Shown here: one piece after another, positions 5,423 through 6,198 of the stretch
Layout: each line of letters opens with the position of its first letter
How positions within the stretch are numbered: the stretch's first letter is position 1
Origin: JBBQZL01 sp038207745
Lineage (GTDB): Bacteria > Actinomycetota > Thermoleophilia > Solirubrobacterales > 70-9
Direction of reading: 5' to 3'
DNA length: 6,198 bases
NCBI GenBank assembly: GCA_038207745.1
Contig: JBBQZL010000159.1
Coordinates: forward strand, 1-6,198
Notes under the pieces: generated by a model
Seen by the model: the letters and a program-made list of their open reading frames with translations, nothing else
What the model was told of the DNA's origin: nothing
Databases searched by the model: none
Made by a program: the position numbers and the translations under genes

Positions 5423-5458
5423 TGGTTCCGCGTGCAAATGTTTGCTTGGCGGGAACCA
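5423..5458 (-). promoter_or_regulatory. Long two-part hairpin in the leader of the small membrane protein gene
   Basis: TGGTTCCGC (5423-5431) pairs with GCGGGAACCA (5449-5458) with one bulged G. Inside it GCAAA-TG-TTTGC (5434-5445) forms a second 5-bp stem. The structure ends 9 nt before the ATG at 5414 and begins almost exactly where transcription would start from the promoter predicted at 5465-5494. It could control translation or mRNA stability, or its DNA palindrome could be an operator. Confidence 0.6.
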
Positions 5459-5464
5459 GTTGGC

Positions 5465-5494
5465 ACCGTAGCAAACCTGCATGAGCATTTGCAA
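5465..5494 (-). promoter_or_regulatory. Probable promoter of the small membrane protein gene
   Basis: On the minus strand TTGCAA (plus 5489-5494) and TACGGT (plus 5465-5470) are 18 bp apart; the second fits TANNNT. The predicted start is near 5457, giving a leader of about 43 nt. The region is richer in A and T than its surroundings, as expected for a promoter. A TTGTCA (plus 5526-5531) further upstream lacks a matching -10. Confidence 0.4.
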
Positions 5495-5547
5495 ACACGA
5501 AGGTCGTGGTTCACATAAAAACGGGTGACAAAGTGTGACGAACCCTC

Positions 5548-5582
5548 CAGGCGTGCCCAGGCGTGCCCAGGCGTGCCCAGGC
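5548..5582. repeat. 10-bp tandem repeat, three full copies plus partial ends
   Basis: GCGTGCCCAG is repeated three times without change at 5551-5580, preceded by CAG and followed by GC. It lies 7 nt beyond the stop of the nuclease gene. The last copy joins with the next bases to form CGTGCC-CA-GGCACG (5572-5585), a 6-bp hairpin that could help end the nuclease transcript. Short identical copies suggest recent slippage. Confidence 0.9.
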
Positions 5583-5588
5583 ACGGTC

Positions 5589-6125
5589 TCAGCCGCCCGG
5601 ACAGCTTCCCCAGAGCCCTGTCCCGTCACGTCCGGCCTCGCGCTCCAGGCGCTTGAAGAGCGGCGCGTAACGATCATTCGGGGGAATCGTCAGGCTCCGC
5701 GCGTAGCCACCCTCGATCAGCTCGGCATTGAGGAACCTCTGGCCGATGTAGACGTAGGCGAGCAGCCGGTCGTAGATGTCGCGCTGCTCGTCGCCGAGGA
5801 CCAGCCGGACCGTCCGGCCATCGATGGCACCGTGGTTGAACTCCGAAGCCCGTTCCGCGTAGCACTGGACGGGTGTTCCCGGCTTGACGGATTCAGGGGT
5901 GTCGACCCCGATGTAGCGGACCCGGTCCTCACTGCCGTCGGGAAGCGTCACCACCGCCGTGTCACCGTCGACCGCCCGGACCACCTTCACCGTCATCGTC
6001 GGACTGACCCGCCCGCCCTGGGACCCCTGGTCGCCGGAGCCGCCGCCGTCGCGCAACAGCACGAACACGAGCAGGACCAGGATCACGACGGTCCCGCTGA
6101 TGCTCTTGATCCTCGAAGGACTCAC
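5589..6125 (-). CDS. Membrane-anchored staphylococcal-nuclease (thermonuclease) homologue
   Basis: This 178-residue protein has an N-terminal hydrophobic segment (about residues 10-24, SGTVVILVLLVFVLL) after a short basic start. It is best read as an uncleaved anchor or signal peptide, followed by a Gly/Ser-rich linker (27-40) and an SNase OB-fold domain (44-174). Catalytic landmarks match S. aureus nuclease: DGDT with Asp53 and Asp55 (calcium), VRYIGVDTPE with Arg70, Asp75 and Glu78 (Arg35, Asp40 and Glu43 in the model enzyme), and DIYDRLLAYVYI with Arg120 (Arg87). The domain is therefore probably an active, Ca-dependent nuclease acting on DNA or RNA at or outside the membrane. The start is GTG at 6125, with GGAGGGG directly upstream; this ribosome-binding site can pair with a CCTCC 8 nt before it. 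The tandem repeat lies just after the stop. Confidence 0.93.
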   Translation of the reverse strand: MSPSRIKSISGTVVILVLLVFVLLRDGGGSGDQGSQGGRVSPTMTVKVVRAVDGDTAVVTLPDGSEDRVRYIGVDTPESVKPGTPVQCYAERASEFNHGAIDGRTVRLVLGDEQRDIYDRLLAYVYIGQRFLNAELIEGGYARSLTIPPNDRYAPLFKRLEREAGRDGTGLWGSCPGG

Positions 6126-6146
6126 ACCCCTCCAAGCTCCGGGAGG
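6126..6146 (-). promoter_or_regulatory. Shine-Dalgarno of the nuclease gene within a possible hairpin
   Basis: On the minus strand GGAGG (plus 6129-6133), extended to GGAGGGG, lies 3 nt before the GTG. An upstream CCTCC (plus 6142-6146) can pair with it across an 8-nt loop, which would hide the ribosome-binding site. Five GC-rich pairs may arise by chance in such DNA, so regulation is only a possibility. Confidence 0.35.
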
Positions 6147-6155
6147 ATGGAGTTA

Positions 6156-6173
6156 CGCCCCGCCTACGGGGTG
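6156..6173. other. Small hairpin upstream of the nuclease gene
   Basis: CCCCG (6158-6162) pairs with CGGGG (6167-6171) around CCTA, extended by a G-T and a C-G pair. It is in the 73-nt stretch between the nuclease start and the window edge, in which I see no gene. It could be part of the nuclease leader or the end of a feature cut off by the window. Confidence 0.35.
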
Positions 6174-6198
6174 CGGCGTACGTTTGCCTGCAGAGTTT

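Noticed and set aside
5508..5550. CRP-like or inverted-repeat site around TTCACA and TGTGACGAA
   Set aside because: The two halves pair only with a bulge and at an irregular distance, and do not match a known operator; too weak to list.
5548..5582. CRISPR-like repeat array
   Set aside because: The units are 10 bp and directly adjacent with no spacers, and no cas gene is present.

Overview
The window (6,198 bp, GC-rich throughout) looks like a chromosomal segment from a high-GC actinobacterium. The order enolase, then a short FtsB/DivIC-type division protein, is a classic actinobacterial arrangement. The arginine-rich, charge-segregated proteins and the style of secreted hydrolase remind me of Thermoleophilia/Solirubrobacterales. 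The phylum is a fairly safe inference; the class is a guess from memory of similar proteins.

Left part (1-3208, + strand): a likely co-transcribed run of the 3' end of enolase (eno), an FtsB/DivIC-like single-pass septum protein, and a 718-residue polytopic membrane protein with features of GT-C-fold glycosyltransferases. This joins central metabolism, cell division and probable lipid-linked glycan transfer to the envelope.

Middle part (3209-4055, + strand): the wreck of a secreted alpha/beta hydrolase of the CocE/NonD (S15-like) type. It keeps a leader with two hairpins, a ribosome-binding site, a signal peptide, the HGYGG segment and the GASYGG nucleophile elbow. It is broken by two frameshifts, each repairable by adding one base, by an in-frame stop inside an 18-bp tandem duplication, and by loss of its C-terminal part. 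Just past the break lies a 47-nt near-perfect palindrome that no gene explains.

Right part (4056-6198): a 109-residue hypothetical protein on the + strand, possibly leaderless, converges on a minus-strand group. In transcription order on the minus strand this group is a membrane-anchored staphylococcal-nuclease homologue (6125-5589), a three-copy 10-bp tandem repeat, a structured promoter/leader, a 79-residue basic membrane protein (5414-5175), an intercistronic hairpin, and a 214-residue protein with an HTH-like N-terminus, an acidic middle, an arginine-rich block and a compact C-terminal domain (5099-4455).

I see no CRISPR array, rRNA, tRNA, transposase or phage gene. The items most worth a second look are the palindrome beside the decayed hydrolase, the charge-segregated protein with its small membrane neighbour, and the hairpin leader in front of that small gene.
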